This document shows positions 14,470-22,353 of a stretch of 29,047 nt of DNA, in pieces. The stretch comes from JAGMDK01 sp023128695 (GTDB lineage: Bacteria > Planctomycetota > Phycisphaerae > UBA1845 > Fen-1342). The stretch is taken from positions 1 through 29,047 of the forward strand of contig DAOVQG010000018.1 in assembly GCA_030628805.1 (NCBI GenBank), written 5' to 3'. Positions within the stretch are counted from its first letter, which is position 1; every line of letters starts with the position of its first letter. Below the pieces are notes generated by a model. The model was not told the DNA's origin. It saw only the letters and a list, made by a program, of their open reading frames with translations, and did not search any database. The position numbers were made by a program, and so were the translations under genes.

Positions 14470-14889
14470 CTAATTCCTTGTAAACACAGTAGTTGCATCA
14501 ATAATCCCGTGAAGCACGCCCCGGACTGGGCGGGGCCCTCGCATAGCTGTCGGACTTGGTCGTGAGCGATAAAACATTCTCCGTGATTGACCGAGGCGAG
14601 ACAAAAAAAATGCGCCCCCCTCCGACCAAACAGGATTGAAAGCCGGCTCGGCTCCGCCGGTCAGCTTCATTTGGAAACCGGTTTCAGTGTGATCTCCGAA
14701 AAGGGACCAGCCGTCGTGGATGTCGACGGGGTTGCGGTTGTGGTTTGCGGGCTCGCTCCCGGACCCAGGTGACGAAACTGCAATCGACTCCGATCGCGCT
14801 CCCACTCTCTGAGAACCTGGTAACAGACTGACAACAAAGACAGCCGAAACCAGCGCAGCGGAATGTATAGCTTGTCTCGTGCAATGCAT
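14470..14889 (-). CDS. Putative secreted hypothetical protein
   Basis: ATG 14889 has GAGG eight bases upstream. Residues 8-32 form a signal-peptide-like segment (SAALVSAVFVVSLLPGSQRV, GA). The rest is low in recognised motifs, with one conserved-looking part (VDIHDGWSLFGDHTETGFQM) and a basic C-terminus that may be read-through of non-coding DNA. A frame starting five bases upstream at ATG 14894 gives a 75-residue alternative with poorer composition. I am not sure it is a gene. Confidence 0.35.
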   Translation of the reverse strand: MHCTRQAIHSAALVSAVFVVSLLPGSQRVGARSESIAVSSPGSGSEPANHNRNPVDIHDGWSLFGDHTETGFQMKLTGGAEPAFNPVWSEGGAFFLSRLGQSRRMFYRSRPSPTAMRGPRPVRGVLHGIIDATTVFTRN

Positions 14890-15060
14890 CTCATGTCCTC
14901 TGAGCGGACCGTGGGTGATTCGATGACCTCACACTGCCGGTGATATCGATTATTGCGGCAGCGGTTGTCATTAACCCGGACAAAGTCCGCTCGCCGAACA
15001 TTCTAGTTATCGGCACATCCGGAGATTTTGTTGATTGGTAGAACTGATGAAATGCCGGAA

Positions 15061-17415
15061 CTACGGCCCTGTGCGTGTTATTTCCATTTTCGTCTTTGAC
15101 GGGCCGGCTTTGTCCAGCGCGTCGTGAACGATTCCAGGGGTGAGCAGCACCGGGAGATCGAAGACGTCCTCGGGGCGGTCGGCGGGATAGATGAGGTTCA
15201 GAGGAACAGTGTTTCGCCCAAAGGCCAACAACTCTTGGCGAATCACTTCATTCGGCTTTCCATAGTCGGCTTTGATGGGGATAACCCCATTTCCCCGCAT
15301 CTTGGATCGCGTGGAACCGGTTTCTAGCGAGCTGGCTTTGTTGGTCAGGCACGTGGCGCACCAAGTCGCCGTGTAATCAACATAAACCGTATATCCCAGC
15401 CGGCATATTTCCTCGGCTAAACCTGGGCGGTATGGTTGCCAGGGGATGTGAGCGCTCCAGTCGGCCCGCGCCACAGTCGCCACGATTTCATCCGGAGTAA
15501 GCACCACCGTCTCGGCGAGTGGATCGTGTGGGTTCCCAGGCCGCATGGCGGCCTGCAAATCGTACATGTAGAAAAAGCTGAACCACACGCCGAACGCCGC
15601 GATTGCGACGGCCAAGACCCAGGTGGTCAGGCGTTTACCGATTTCCCAATTAAGTTGAATTTTGCCGATCAGCCACAAGCTGATAGCGAGGAAGCCAAGG
15701 AAGGAGGTCGTCCAGACGACGCCGTGTGCATCGAGCTGGTCGCTGATGATCAGCAGGAGCCAAACCGCGGTGGCGAGCAGCACAAAGCCCATCGCCTGTT
15801 TGAAGGTGACCATCCAAGGGCCGGGTTTGGGCAGCCATTGGAGCCAGCCCGGGAAGACGGAGAGCAGCAGATAGGGGCTCGACATGCCCAGACCCGCCGC
15901 GCTGAAGACGAGCAAGGCCACGGACATCGGCTGCGTCGCCGCCCAGGCCGCGGCGGTGGCGAAAAACGGCGCCGTGCAAGCGGTCCCGAGGAGCGTGGCG
16001 AGCAGACCCTTCAGAAACGACCCGGTGTAACCTTCACGACCAATGGCTTCCCCCAGCTTGTCGGCCGCGGCGCCGGGCAACGTGATCTCGAACACGCCAA
16101 AGAGATTCAGGGCGAACACAAACAGCAGAGCAGTCAGGCCGATGACCACCGGGGGGTGTTGCAAGGGGACTTGGCCGTAGCCGGTCAGAATACCGAAGAC
16201 CCAGAACCAGACCATGATGCCGGCGCAGAACGCCAAGCCGAGCCGCAGGACACGGCCGCGATCCTCGCCGGCCTGCTTCACGAAGCCGATGATCTTGATC
16301 GAGATCACCGGGAAGACACACGGCATGATGTTCAGAATGAGCCCGCCGAGAAACCCGAGGAGGAGTTTCACCAGCAACGTGCTTAAGTCGAAATCCGCTT
16401 TCGTTCCCGGGGCGGACGTGGCCACGGCGATCGTCGGCACGAAGTTGCTAAGACTGGCACCCTCTGCCAGCGGTTCGTTCGGCGTGTCAGCCGTGAAACG
16501 GATCACACTTTCAACCGTTTCCGGCGGGGCGCACGAGCCGTCCAGGTCGGAGCACGTCTGGTAAGTGAAAAGGACTCGCAGGGCGACTGCGCCGCTGGGG
16601 AATTCCTCGTCGAGCGAGATCGGCACGTGGATTTTGACCTCGCCGCGCTGCTCGCGGACGGTGCCGAAGTATTTCGTCTTTTTCACTTGCGGCTTGGGCC
16701 ACTTCTGTTGTCCTAACTCGATGCCGTTGATCTTCTCGATGAACAGTTGCGAGGCGATGAGGTTTTCGTTGCCGGGGTCGTGGTCCTGGATGTGGTAGCC
16801 TTTTTTGACGCGGATTGTGAGGATCAACTCGGCCTCATCTGCGAGTCCGATTGTCTCTTTTGAGACCGCGATACTGCTGCTTTCTATGAAAGGTGCCTTG
16901 GCCAGTGGCTTCGGCAGCGCGGCCCGAGCCTCTTCAAACAGCTTCTCGTTGGCCGGCACGGGCTCGTCCAGGGATACGTTCAGTATGAGGGTGGCGTCGG
17001 TCGTGATCGGGATGCACAGCACCTTGCACGCCAGGCTGGACACGACGGCCTTGAGCGTGATCGGGCCGGGTTCGATGTCGGGTGCGAGTTGCAGCGTGCT
17101 CAGCACCACAAAGCGCCTGTCAAGCTCCAGGGATTTCACGCCGGCTTCTTCGCCGAAATAGGGCGTCGGGAACCGCAGTTCGCCGATAGTGACGCCCGGC
17201 GGGACCTCGAATCGGACGGTGGTCGGCAGGCCGGTATCGAGAATGATGGGGTGGTATAGATGCCAGTCCTGCTCGACCTCGATCACGATGGCCAGCTCCG
17301 TTTGGCCGCCGGGCTGGACCGAATCATGGGCGGCGTGCATCTGGGCGGAGATTTTCGGCGCACCGGTCGGCTGGAGCAACGCGACCACAGGCAGCAGCAG
17401 GGCAACCATGTTCAT
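15061..17415 (-). CDS. dsbD: Thiol:disulfide interchange protein, DsbD type
   Basis: DsbD carries electrons from cytoplasmic thioredoxin across the inner membrane to periplasmic thiol proteins and cytochrome c maturation. The 784-residue product has a signal peptide (residues 1-22). It then has two consecutive N-terminal beta-rich domains, about 25-165 and 170-330; the second has YQTCSDLDGSCAPP with its own cysteines. Eight membrane helices of the CcdA/DsbD core follow, at about 345-620. Cysteines sit in MPCVFPV and GTACTAPF, the redox pair of the core. Last comes a C-terminal thioredoxin domain with WCATC near 690. All three cysteine pairs are therefore present. The start ATG has only a weak ribosome-binding site. 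The composite repeat element begins about 40 bases upstream. Confidence 0.9.
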   Translation of the reverse strand: MNMVALLLPVVALLQPTGAPKISAQMHAAHDSVQPGGQTELAIVIEVEQDWHLYHPIILDTGLPTTVRFEVPPGVTIGELRFPTPYFGEEAGVKSLELDRRFVVLSTLQLAPDIEPGPITLKAVVSSLACKVLCIPITTDATLILNVSLDEPVPANEKLFEEARAALPKPLAKAPFIESSSIAVSKETIGLADEAELILTIRVKKGYHIQDHDPGNENLIASQLFIEKINGIELGQQKWPKPQVKKTKYFGTVREQRGEVKIHVPISLDEEFPSGAVALRVLFTYQTCSDLDGSCAPPETVESVIRFTADTPNEPLAEGASLSNFVPTIAVATSAPGTKADFDLSTLLVKLLLGFLGGLILNIMPCVFPVISIKIIGFVKQAGEDRGRVLRLGLAFCAGIMVWFWVFGILTGYGQVPLQHPPVVIGLTALLFVFALNLFGVFEITLPGAAADKLGEAIGREGYTGSFLKGLLATLLGTACTAPFFATAAAWAATQPMSVALLVFSAAGLGMSSPYLLLSVFPGWLQWLPKPGPWMVTFKQAMGFVLLATAVWLLLIISDQLDAHGVVWTTSFLGFLAISLWLIGKIQLNWEIGKRLTTWVLAVAIAAFGVWFSFFYMYDLQAAMRPGNPHDPLAETVVLTPDEIVATVARADWSAHIPWQPYRPGLAEEICRLGYTVYVDYTATWCATCLTNKASSLETGSTRSKMRGNGVIPIKADYGKPNEVIRQELLAFGRNTVPLNLIYPADRPEDVFDLPVLLTPGIVHDALDKAGPSKTKMEITRTGP

Positions 17416-17454
17416 CTACTGTTTCTCACTCGCTCGCTAACCTCTTTGTCGATC

Positions 17455-17935
17455 AACTCTCTGCATTGCAAACGATCGATTTCTTCGCGCGCCGCGAAGA
17501 TTCCGTGGCTGCCGCAAGGGTCTTCGGCAGTCCGCGGAGCGGACGACGGAATAAAGCCCAGGGCGAAGCGCAGCGAGCCCTGGGTTTGCAGAACCCATAC
17601 AAGTACCAGCCCCTGAAAGGGGCGCCGGAAGCGCCCAAGCTCGTGGAAACCCGTTCTGAACACAACACGCAGGCTCGCATTTCCGTCGCCCCCTGCGGGG
17701 GCTCGCTGGGCTACACCTCACTAACCCAGGGCTCGCTGCGCTTCGCCCTGGGCTATATTCCGCCGTCCCCTGCGGGGACTCAACCTTCTCCCTTTTCCAT
17801 TTTCCCCCGATCCGCAATCCCCATTCCGCATTCCGCAATCCCCGATCCTCAATCCCCAATCCGCATTCCGCCATCCTCAATCCTCGATCCTCAATCCTCA
17901 ATCCTCTTTGGTTGCGGCCGAAGGCCGCGCCAAGT
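17455..17935 (-). repeat. Composite palindromic element, copy 2
   Basis: Read on the minus strand, it starts with CTTGGCGCGG at 17935, passes a 14-unit heptamer array, and then matches copy 1 (9937-10308) palindrome by palindrome to the end AATCGATCGTTTGCAATGCAG near 17455. The last part lies 40 bases before the dsbD start. A frame through it (17663-17412) ends with IFAAREEIDRLQCRELIDKE and its TGA overlaps the dsbD ATG as ATGA; the rest of that frame is translated palindromes. The region 17416-18012 contains no other gene candidate. Confidence 0.85.
17809..17906. repeat. Fourteen-unit heptamer array inside composite copy 2
   Basis: Fourteen units of the form RATCCNC or ATTCCGC (GATCCGC, AATCCCC, ATTCCGC and so on) lie end to end with exact 7-bp spacing. 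The corresponding place in copy 1 holds only two units, GGATTGC and GGATCGG read on the other strand, between the same flanks. Confidence 0.9.
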
Positions 17936-18012
17936 GCTCCGCGGTGAGATATCCAGGTTAGTAATTGATAACAGTAGTAGCGCGGAAGTATTCCCGGAGT
18001 TCAAGGGTTGTT

Positions 18013-18585
18013 TCAGAAAGCATTGGCGGGAGGGACGCTGCCGCCGTCGTATTCGAATTCATATTCGTCGAACAGGCGCTGCCCGGTGGGCAGGTGCAGC
18101 CGGACGCTGAGGGAATAGCGGCCCGGGCGCAGCGGCTTCTCATCGAGTTCCAGGGGGAAGTGATAGAAGCGCGACAGCCGGTCCCGGTACATCCGCATCG
18201 TTTTTTCGGACTTGATCTCGACCGGCCAGAAGGCCACCCGCGCGCCGATCGGGCCCGAGAGGCGGCGGGTCTGCAACTCGAAATGAAACGTCCCGACCAC
18301 CTTGGTCAGGTCGTCAAACGAATCGCGGGCTTCGAGGATGACCTCCAGGGCGTCCGGCTGGCCGTCGCCGGCGAGGCTGACCGGTTTGGTCCATTCCAGA
18401 ATCTTGATCTTGGCCGGCATGACGAGCTGCACATACTCCGCCAATTCGGGATCGTCCGTCTGGAGGCGCGCGTGGGACAACGTGCAGGCGCTGAGACCGA
18501 GCCAGGCCAGAGAAGCGAGCATGAGCATGGGAAGCGGCGCGAAAGGCACGAACGCGGGACGGCGGTTTGCTGGCATAGTAAACAT
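18013..18585 (-). CDS. Lipoprotein, hypothetical
   Basis: The protein of 190 residues from ATG 18585 has a lipoprotein signal: basic N-terminus (MPANRRPAFVPFAPLP), hydrophobic core LMLASLAWLGLSAC and a lipobox L-S-A-C at about residue 33. The mature part looks beta-rich (LEVILEARDSFDDLTKVVGT, FHFELQTRRLSGPIGARVAF, RPGRYSLSVRLHLPTGQRLF) with one long motif YRDRLSRFYHFPLELDEKPL. The layout suggests a single Ig-like or C2-like domain anchored on the membrane, but no family is recognised. The frame is open to TTG 18624. Downstream is copy 2 of the composite element. Confidence 0.75.
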   Translation of the reverse strand: MFTMPANRRPAFVPFAPLPMLMLASLAWLGLSACTLSHARLQTDDPELAEYVQLVMPAKIKILEWTKPVSLAGDGQPDALEVILEARDSFDDLTKVVGTFHFELQTRRLSGPIGARVAFWPVEIKSEKTMRMYRDRLSRFYHFPLELDEKPLRPGRYSLSVRLHLPTGQRLFDEYEFEYDGGSVPPANAF

Positions 18586-18740
18586 AGTGAACCACACTTC
18601 AGTCTGACGAGGCACACACGACAATCACTCTCAAGGGGGCAGTATATCGGGAAACCGCGCTCTCAGGCCAGCACCCCCGCGGGCTGAAGAACGTGGGAAC
18701 GTGACAAGGTGATAAGGCTGCAATAGGTTGCGAACGACCG

Positions 18741-18758
18741 CGCGGGCTGAAGCCCGCG
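18741..18758. repeat. CGCGGGCT-ga-AGCCCGCG hairpin
   Basis: This is a perfect 8-bp stem in the gap between the hydrolase and lipoprotein genes (18586-18791). A half copy (CCGCGGGCTGAAG) occurs 65 bases to the left. Confidence 0.75.
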
Positions 18759-18791
18759 GCTCTTCGGAGCGTACACGAAACACGCGCGCTA

Positions 18792-19601
18792 CTATTGCTC
18801 ATCCGTGCCGGTTCCGGCCGCCGGGCGCTTCTGGGCGAAGAGCCACTTCCACAGCGCGGGATCGGCGTAGGTGCGGTCCCAGACGTTGTGGCGCATGCCC
18901 TTGTACTCGGTGTATTCGACCTGGCCGCCGGCCTTGCGGATCGCCACGACCATCTGGCGGGTCTTCGTGACCGGGACGTTCGGGTCGGTATCGCCGTGGA
19001 AGCACCAGATCGGCACATCGGCCAGCCGCGGGGCCAGCTTCTCAGCCAGGCCGGTGGAATCGCCCAGCTCGGCAAACCCGCAAATGGGGACGACGGCGGC
19101 GAACCGGCCGGGGAGGCCGGCGGCCAGAGCCCAGGCCCCGTGGCCGCCGAGCGAGAGGCCGGTCAGGTAGATACGGTCAGGATCGCAGTGGTACCGGCGC
19201 GACGTTTCCTCGACACATTTCAATGCCATCCGCCCCATCGGCCCGAGCCCACGGGGGCCGATCCAGCTCTGCCGCGGGCGGCATTGGGGCATTACGACGA
19301 GGGCCGGAATGAGGTGATGGTGCTTGCGAATGGCCGTCCCGAGGCCGACTTCGGTTTGCAGAAAACCGTCGCGGCCGCGTTCGCCCGAGCCGTGCAGGAA
19401 CAGGATCACCGGCCAGGCCTGCTCGGGCGTGTAGTTCGGCGGGACGTAGACACAGTACGCATAGGTTTCGTCATCGAGCGTCAAGGTTTTGTAGAGAAAG
19501 CCGGTGGCGATCCGCCCGGTCTCCGGCTTGGGCGGGGGCGGTTCAGACGACAGTGTAAGACCGAAAGAAAGCACGAGTGCACATCCTGACAAACCGAACA
19601 T
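18792..19601 (-). CDS. Secreted alpha/beta hydrolase (esterase/peptidase-like)
   Basis: The 269-residue protein belongs to the group of predicted dienelactone/PHB-depolymerase-like esterases and peptidases. After a signal peptide (FGLSGCALVLSFGLTLSS) comes the oxyanion segment ILFLHGSGERGRDG. The nucleophile elbow is GLSLGGHG at about residue 146, the acid is in FHGDTDPNVP near 205, and the histidine is in GMRHNVW near 240. The order Ser-Asp-His is correct for the fold, so it should be active on an ester or amide. The substrate is unknown. A Cys at position 7 (LSGC) could be a lipobox but lies very near the start. ATG 19601 has TGGAGG six bases upstream. Confidence 0.85.
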   Translation of the reverse strand: MFGLSGCALVLSFGLTLSSEPPPPKPETGRIATGFLYKTLTLDDETYAYCVYVPPNYTPEQAWPVILFLHGSGERGRDGFLQTEVGLGTAIRKHHHLIPALVVMPQCRPRQSWIGPRGLGPMGRMALKCVEETSRRYHCDPDRIYLTGLSLGGHGAWALAAGLPGRFAAVVPICGFAELGDSTGLAEKLAPRLADVPIWCFHGDTDPNVPVTKTRQMVVAIRKAGGQVEYTEYKGMRHNVWDRTYADPALWKWLFAQKRPAAGTGTDEQ

Positions 19602-19616
19602 CACCAGCCTCCAACT

Positions 19617-19736
19617 AGTGCTCTGTCAACGTAGTGTTGATGGGTGGCACGGCCGTGTCGGCCGTGAATACCTGCGGCTTGTACACGGCTGACACAGCCG
19701 TGCCACCCATCGTCAATTGACGGCTGACAGAGCACT
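19617..19736. mobile_element. MITE-like inverted repeat with GTGCTCTGTCA ends
   Basis: Two arms of about 50 bp (19617-19666 and 19684-19736) are inverted copies of each other around a 17-bp centre. Outer ends read GTGCTCTGTCA and TGACAGAGCAC. Within the arms lies GGGTGGCACGGC paired with GCCGTGCCACCC. The left end CTAGTGCTCTGTCAAC also occurs exactly at 27186-27201 and in variant form at 12522 and 28961. There is no coding capacity. No target-site duplication is evident to me. Confidence 0.7.
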
Positions 19737-19777
19737 CGATCCGCCGAGTTCATAACGTCTCGCAAAGGGTAGTCCGC

Positions 19778-20824
19778 TTATTTACGGTCCGGATGCTCTT
19801 TGTAATACCGCGAGATAGTCGGCACCAGGTATTCGTTGAACGCCCGCTGTGCGTCGTAATCCGGCTGCCAGTCCCAATCATTGCGGGCCGGGCTGTCGTC
19901 CACGTCGGCCGGCCAGGTATCCACGATCCGGGCCCGGGCGGGGTCCGGGTCGAACGTGATGTCCGCTTTCGGGAAGGCTTTCAGGACGTAATCACGGACT
20001 TCGCCCGCCGTCGGGCTGAAGGCGCCCACGTTGTAGACCCGCTGCGTCAGGCGGTCCTCCGGGGCTTCGGCGAGAGAGATCAACGCCTTGATCCCGTCGG
20101 GCATCACCATGAACGGAATCCGGGCGCGCTCGGAGACGAAGCAGGCATAGGGCTGACCCTGGGCGGCGGCGTGGATCATTTCAGGGGCGAAGTCGCTGGT
20201 GCCGCCGGTCGGCAGGGTCACGGCGCTGATCAGGCCCGGGAAGCGGATGGCCCGGAAGTCGACGCCGCTGGAGGTCCACTTGGCCGCGGTCTGGCGATAG
20301 TTAAACGTGTAGTAGCGGCCCAAGTGCTCGCAAGCCAGCTTGTTGCAGCCGTACATCGTGATCGGGAAGTTCCAGTCGTTCTCACGGATGCGGCCGACCT
20401 TGGTCTTGGTCTCCACGTCGGGCAGGCCGTAGGCGGCGATCGAGCTGGGGAAAAGGAACTTGACCCGATTGCCGTGCCAGCGGGCCTGCTCGGTCGCGAG
20501 CTTGATCAGCTTGAGCGTGCCGTTGACGTTGACGTGGTGGGCGGTTTCGGGCGCGAACTCGGCCCGCGTGCTGAGCAAGGCCGCCAGATGATAGATGGCG
20601 TGAATCTCGTACTCGGTGACGAGCCGCTCGGTCAGGTCGTCGTCGAGGATGTCGCCGGTCATCCAGGCGTGGCAGAGCGGGCGGAGCTGCTTGTCCATGG
20701 GGTTGAGGTCGAGCGCGACGAGGTTGTGGTCGCCCTTTTTGTGGAAGTATTCGAGCAGGCCGTGGCCGATCTCGCCGTTCGCGCCGGTGATGAGGGCGAC
20801 GGGTTTCCGCATGGTCGTCTCCAT
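19778..20824 (-). CDS. tdh: L-threonine 3-dehydrogenase, SDR/epimerase type
   Basis: The 348-residue enzyme is of the extended short-chain dehydrogenase family. The NAD loop is GANGEIGHGL (residues 12-21), the catalytic Tyr and Lys are in MYGCNKLACEHLGRYY near 155, and SSIAAYG provides the Ser. Blocks diagnostic for the epimerase-like threonine dehydrogenase are present: IRFPGLISAVTLPTGGTSDF, APEMIHAAAQGQPYACFVSE, RIPFMVMPDGIKAL and VYNVGAFSPTAGEV. It oxidises threonine to 2-amino-3-ketobutyrate, normally followed by a ligase that yields glycine; that gene is not in this window. ATG 20824 with GGAGG nine bases upstream is preferred over TTG 20830. The long GGGAGGGCGAGG hairpin lies upstream. 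Confidence 0.88.
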   Translation of the reverse strand: METTMRKPVALITGANGEIGHGLLEYFHKKGDHNLVALDLNPMDKQLRPLCHAWMTGDILDDDLTERLVTEYEIHAIYHLAALLSTRAEFAPETAHHVNVNGTLKLIKLATEQARWHGNRVKFLFPSSIAAYGLPDVETKTKVGRIRENDWNFPITMYGCNKLACEHLGRYYTFNYRQTAAKWTSSGVDFRAIRFPGLISAVTLPTGGTSDFAPEMIHAAAQGQPYACFVSERARIPFMVMPDGIKALISLAEAPEDRLTQRVYNVGAFSPTAGEVRDYVLKAFPKADITFDPDPARARIVDTWPADVDDSPARNDWDWQPDYDAQRAFNEYLVPTISRYYKEHPDRK

Positions 20825-20896
20825 TGCCAAGATCCTCCGAAGATCGAGCGAGTAGTGTCCGAAAAAGGCGCGCCCCGTGCAAGTCCGAGCTTTTCA

Positions 20897-20986
20897 CCGT
20901 CGGGAGGGCGAGGCTCCTGCCGAGCCGCGGCTCGCCGGGAGGCTCGCCCTCCCAAAGTAGAGGCTCGCCCTCCCCAAGCGACGGAC
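20897..20986. repeat. GGGAGGGCGAGG long hairpin, second locus
   Basis: It shares about 65 bp almost exactly with 12642-12712, with the same outer arms CCGTCGGGAGGG and GCGACGG. It also carries an extra copy of GAGGCTCGCCCTCCC at the right. It ends 16 bases after the stop of the zinc-ribbon membrane gene, as the first locus does after xerC. Confidence 0.85.
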
Positions 20987-21002
20987 TTTTTCTGAAATTG
21001 CT

Positions 21003-22256
21003 TTAGATTCCTCCGTCGTCCGCCGCCGGCTCCGCGTTCGACGTCGGCTCTGCGTTCGCCGCCAGCTCTGCGTTCGCCGCCGCTTCCCGGGCGGCGCCGA
21101 ACAGGGCGATGCAGGTAATGATGAGCAGGATCACCCCGGCCAGCGTGAACCCCATGCTCGCGCAGCCGCCGAGGGCGAGGCCGAGACCGCCGATGATCAT
21201 GCCGGCCAGGGTGCCGCTGGTGGGCTTCGTGAACGGCGGCGCGAAGGGCATGGAAGCGGGCCGCGTGCTCGGCGCGGAGGTCGTCAGGCTGAACTGGCCG
21301 GGGCCGGTCGCAGTAACCGTGAAAGACGCGGGCGCGGTAGTCGTAATGGCGGGTGCGGTAGTCGCGGTGGCGGGCGCGGTGCTCGCGGTCCCCGGCCCCG
21401 GAGCCGTACTCAGAGTCGAAAGCGACGTGAATACAGACTTGATCGTCGGCGCGGCCGCCGCAAAAAACACGGCGTAAGCGGCGAGAAACAGCACGAAAGA
21501 AAACAGCAGGCCCCAGAACGCGACCCGCGCAAAGCGAACCAGGCCCGGGCGTGGAATACGCCGCATCAACGTCGCCAGGTAGTGCATGAGCGCGAGCGGC
21601 GTGAGCACGTACGCGGCGAGCATAATCAAGCTGACCACCAGGGCGCGGACGGCGAAATCAGCGAACGCCGGACTGAAAGACGGGGGCGGCCCGCCCGGAG
21701 TGAACGTCGGCATCGGCGGCATGGTGAGGCTGAGCAGCAGGTTGGCCGCCAGCGGGATCGGCAGCAGGAAGCAGGAGACGCGGATCAATCGCCGCGCGGT
21801 CCGCCCCGGGTCGCCCGCGTCCGGTTCCGGATCGGGCCGGGTTAGATAAAACAAACCGACGATGGCGATACCGGTCGGGATCAGGTCCACAAGGAATTCC
21901 ACCAGCGCCAGAGTGCGGATCAGCGTCTGGGACGGCGACATCAAGTTCTGCGGCGACGAAAACGCAAACGCGAGACCAACCAGCCCGGATAGCAAGGGAG
22001 CCACGAAAACGGAGGCGCCGATCCCGATCAGAATCAGCAACATGCCGCGCGCCAGGCTCTTGACCCACCGCGGCGAAGCAAACCGTAGATAGTATCCGTG
22101 CAGCGCCTCGGCCACCGGGTGGGCACACTCGGGACAGAGAGCGTCGGCCTTCAGCGTGCGCAAGTTGTAGCCACAGTTCACGCAGGGCGCGTCCACGGCC
22201 ACCCGTCCCTCGGCGTCGAGCATGGGGGAGCTGGTTGGCGAAAATGACGTGGTCAC
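21003..22256 (-). CDS. Zinc-ribbon multipass membrane protein, hypothetical
   Basis: The 417-residue protein starts with a zinc ribbon (CVNCGYNLRTLKADALCPEC at about residues 26-45), a pattern frequent in planctomycete membrane proteins. It is followed by at least six hydrophobic segments: GMLLILIGIGASVFVAPLLS, a second near 115-140, LIPTGIAIVGLFYL, a segment near 180-200, LVVSLIMLAAYVLTPLALMH and GLLFSFVLFLAAYAVFFAAA. A long loop of Thr/Ala/Pro repeats (ATATTAPAITTTAPASFTVT) follows near 290-320, and a final glycine-rich helix pair comes before the C-terminus. The tail ends in degenerate ANAEL/ANAEP repeats. GTG 22256 has GGGAG ten bases before it; ATG 22223 is possible. Function unknown. 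Confidence 0.7.
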   Translation of the reverse strand: MTTSFSPTSSPMLDAEGRVAVDAPCVNCGYNLRTLKADALCPECAHPVAEALHGYYLRFASPRWVKSLARGMLLILIGIGASVFVAPLLSGLVGLAFAFSSPQNLMSPSQTLIRTLALVEFLVDLIPTGIAIVGLFYLTRPDPEPDAGDPGRTARRLIRVSCFLLPIPLAANLLLSLTMPPMPTFTPGGPPPSFSPAFADFAVRALVVSLIMLAAYVLTPLALMHYLATLMRRIPRPGLVRFARVAFWGLLFSFVLFLAAYAVFFAAAAPTIKSVFTSLSTLSTAPGPGTASTAPATATTAPAITTTAPASFTVTATGPGQFSLTTSAPSTRPASMPFAPPFTKPTSGTLAGMIIGGLGLALGGCASMGFTLAGVILLIITCIALFGAAREAAANAELAANAEPTSNAEPAADDGGI

Positions 22257-22353
22257 GGCTCTTGGTCTCCCGGGCAAGTGCTGAGGGCCTCGGTGATCCA
22301 GCCTTCGGCATCAAGTGCGCTGAAATTATTTGGGGTCGGCGGGTATTCCATGA

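Noticed and set aside
15436..16386. Open frame of 316 codons on the plus strand
   Set aside because: It is antisense to dsbD and rich in Glu, Gln and Arg without any fold-like pattern.
17412..17663. Small gene of 83 codons upstream of dsbD
   Set aside because: Most of the peptide is translated palindromes of the composite element. The ATGA overlap with dsbD is noted as a finding but is not enough for a gene call.
19793..20995. Open frame of 400 codons on the plus strand
   Set aside because: It lies opposite the threonine dehydrogenase gene, whose motifs are complete. The plus frame is an antisense product of GC-rich codon usage.
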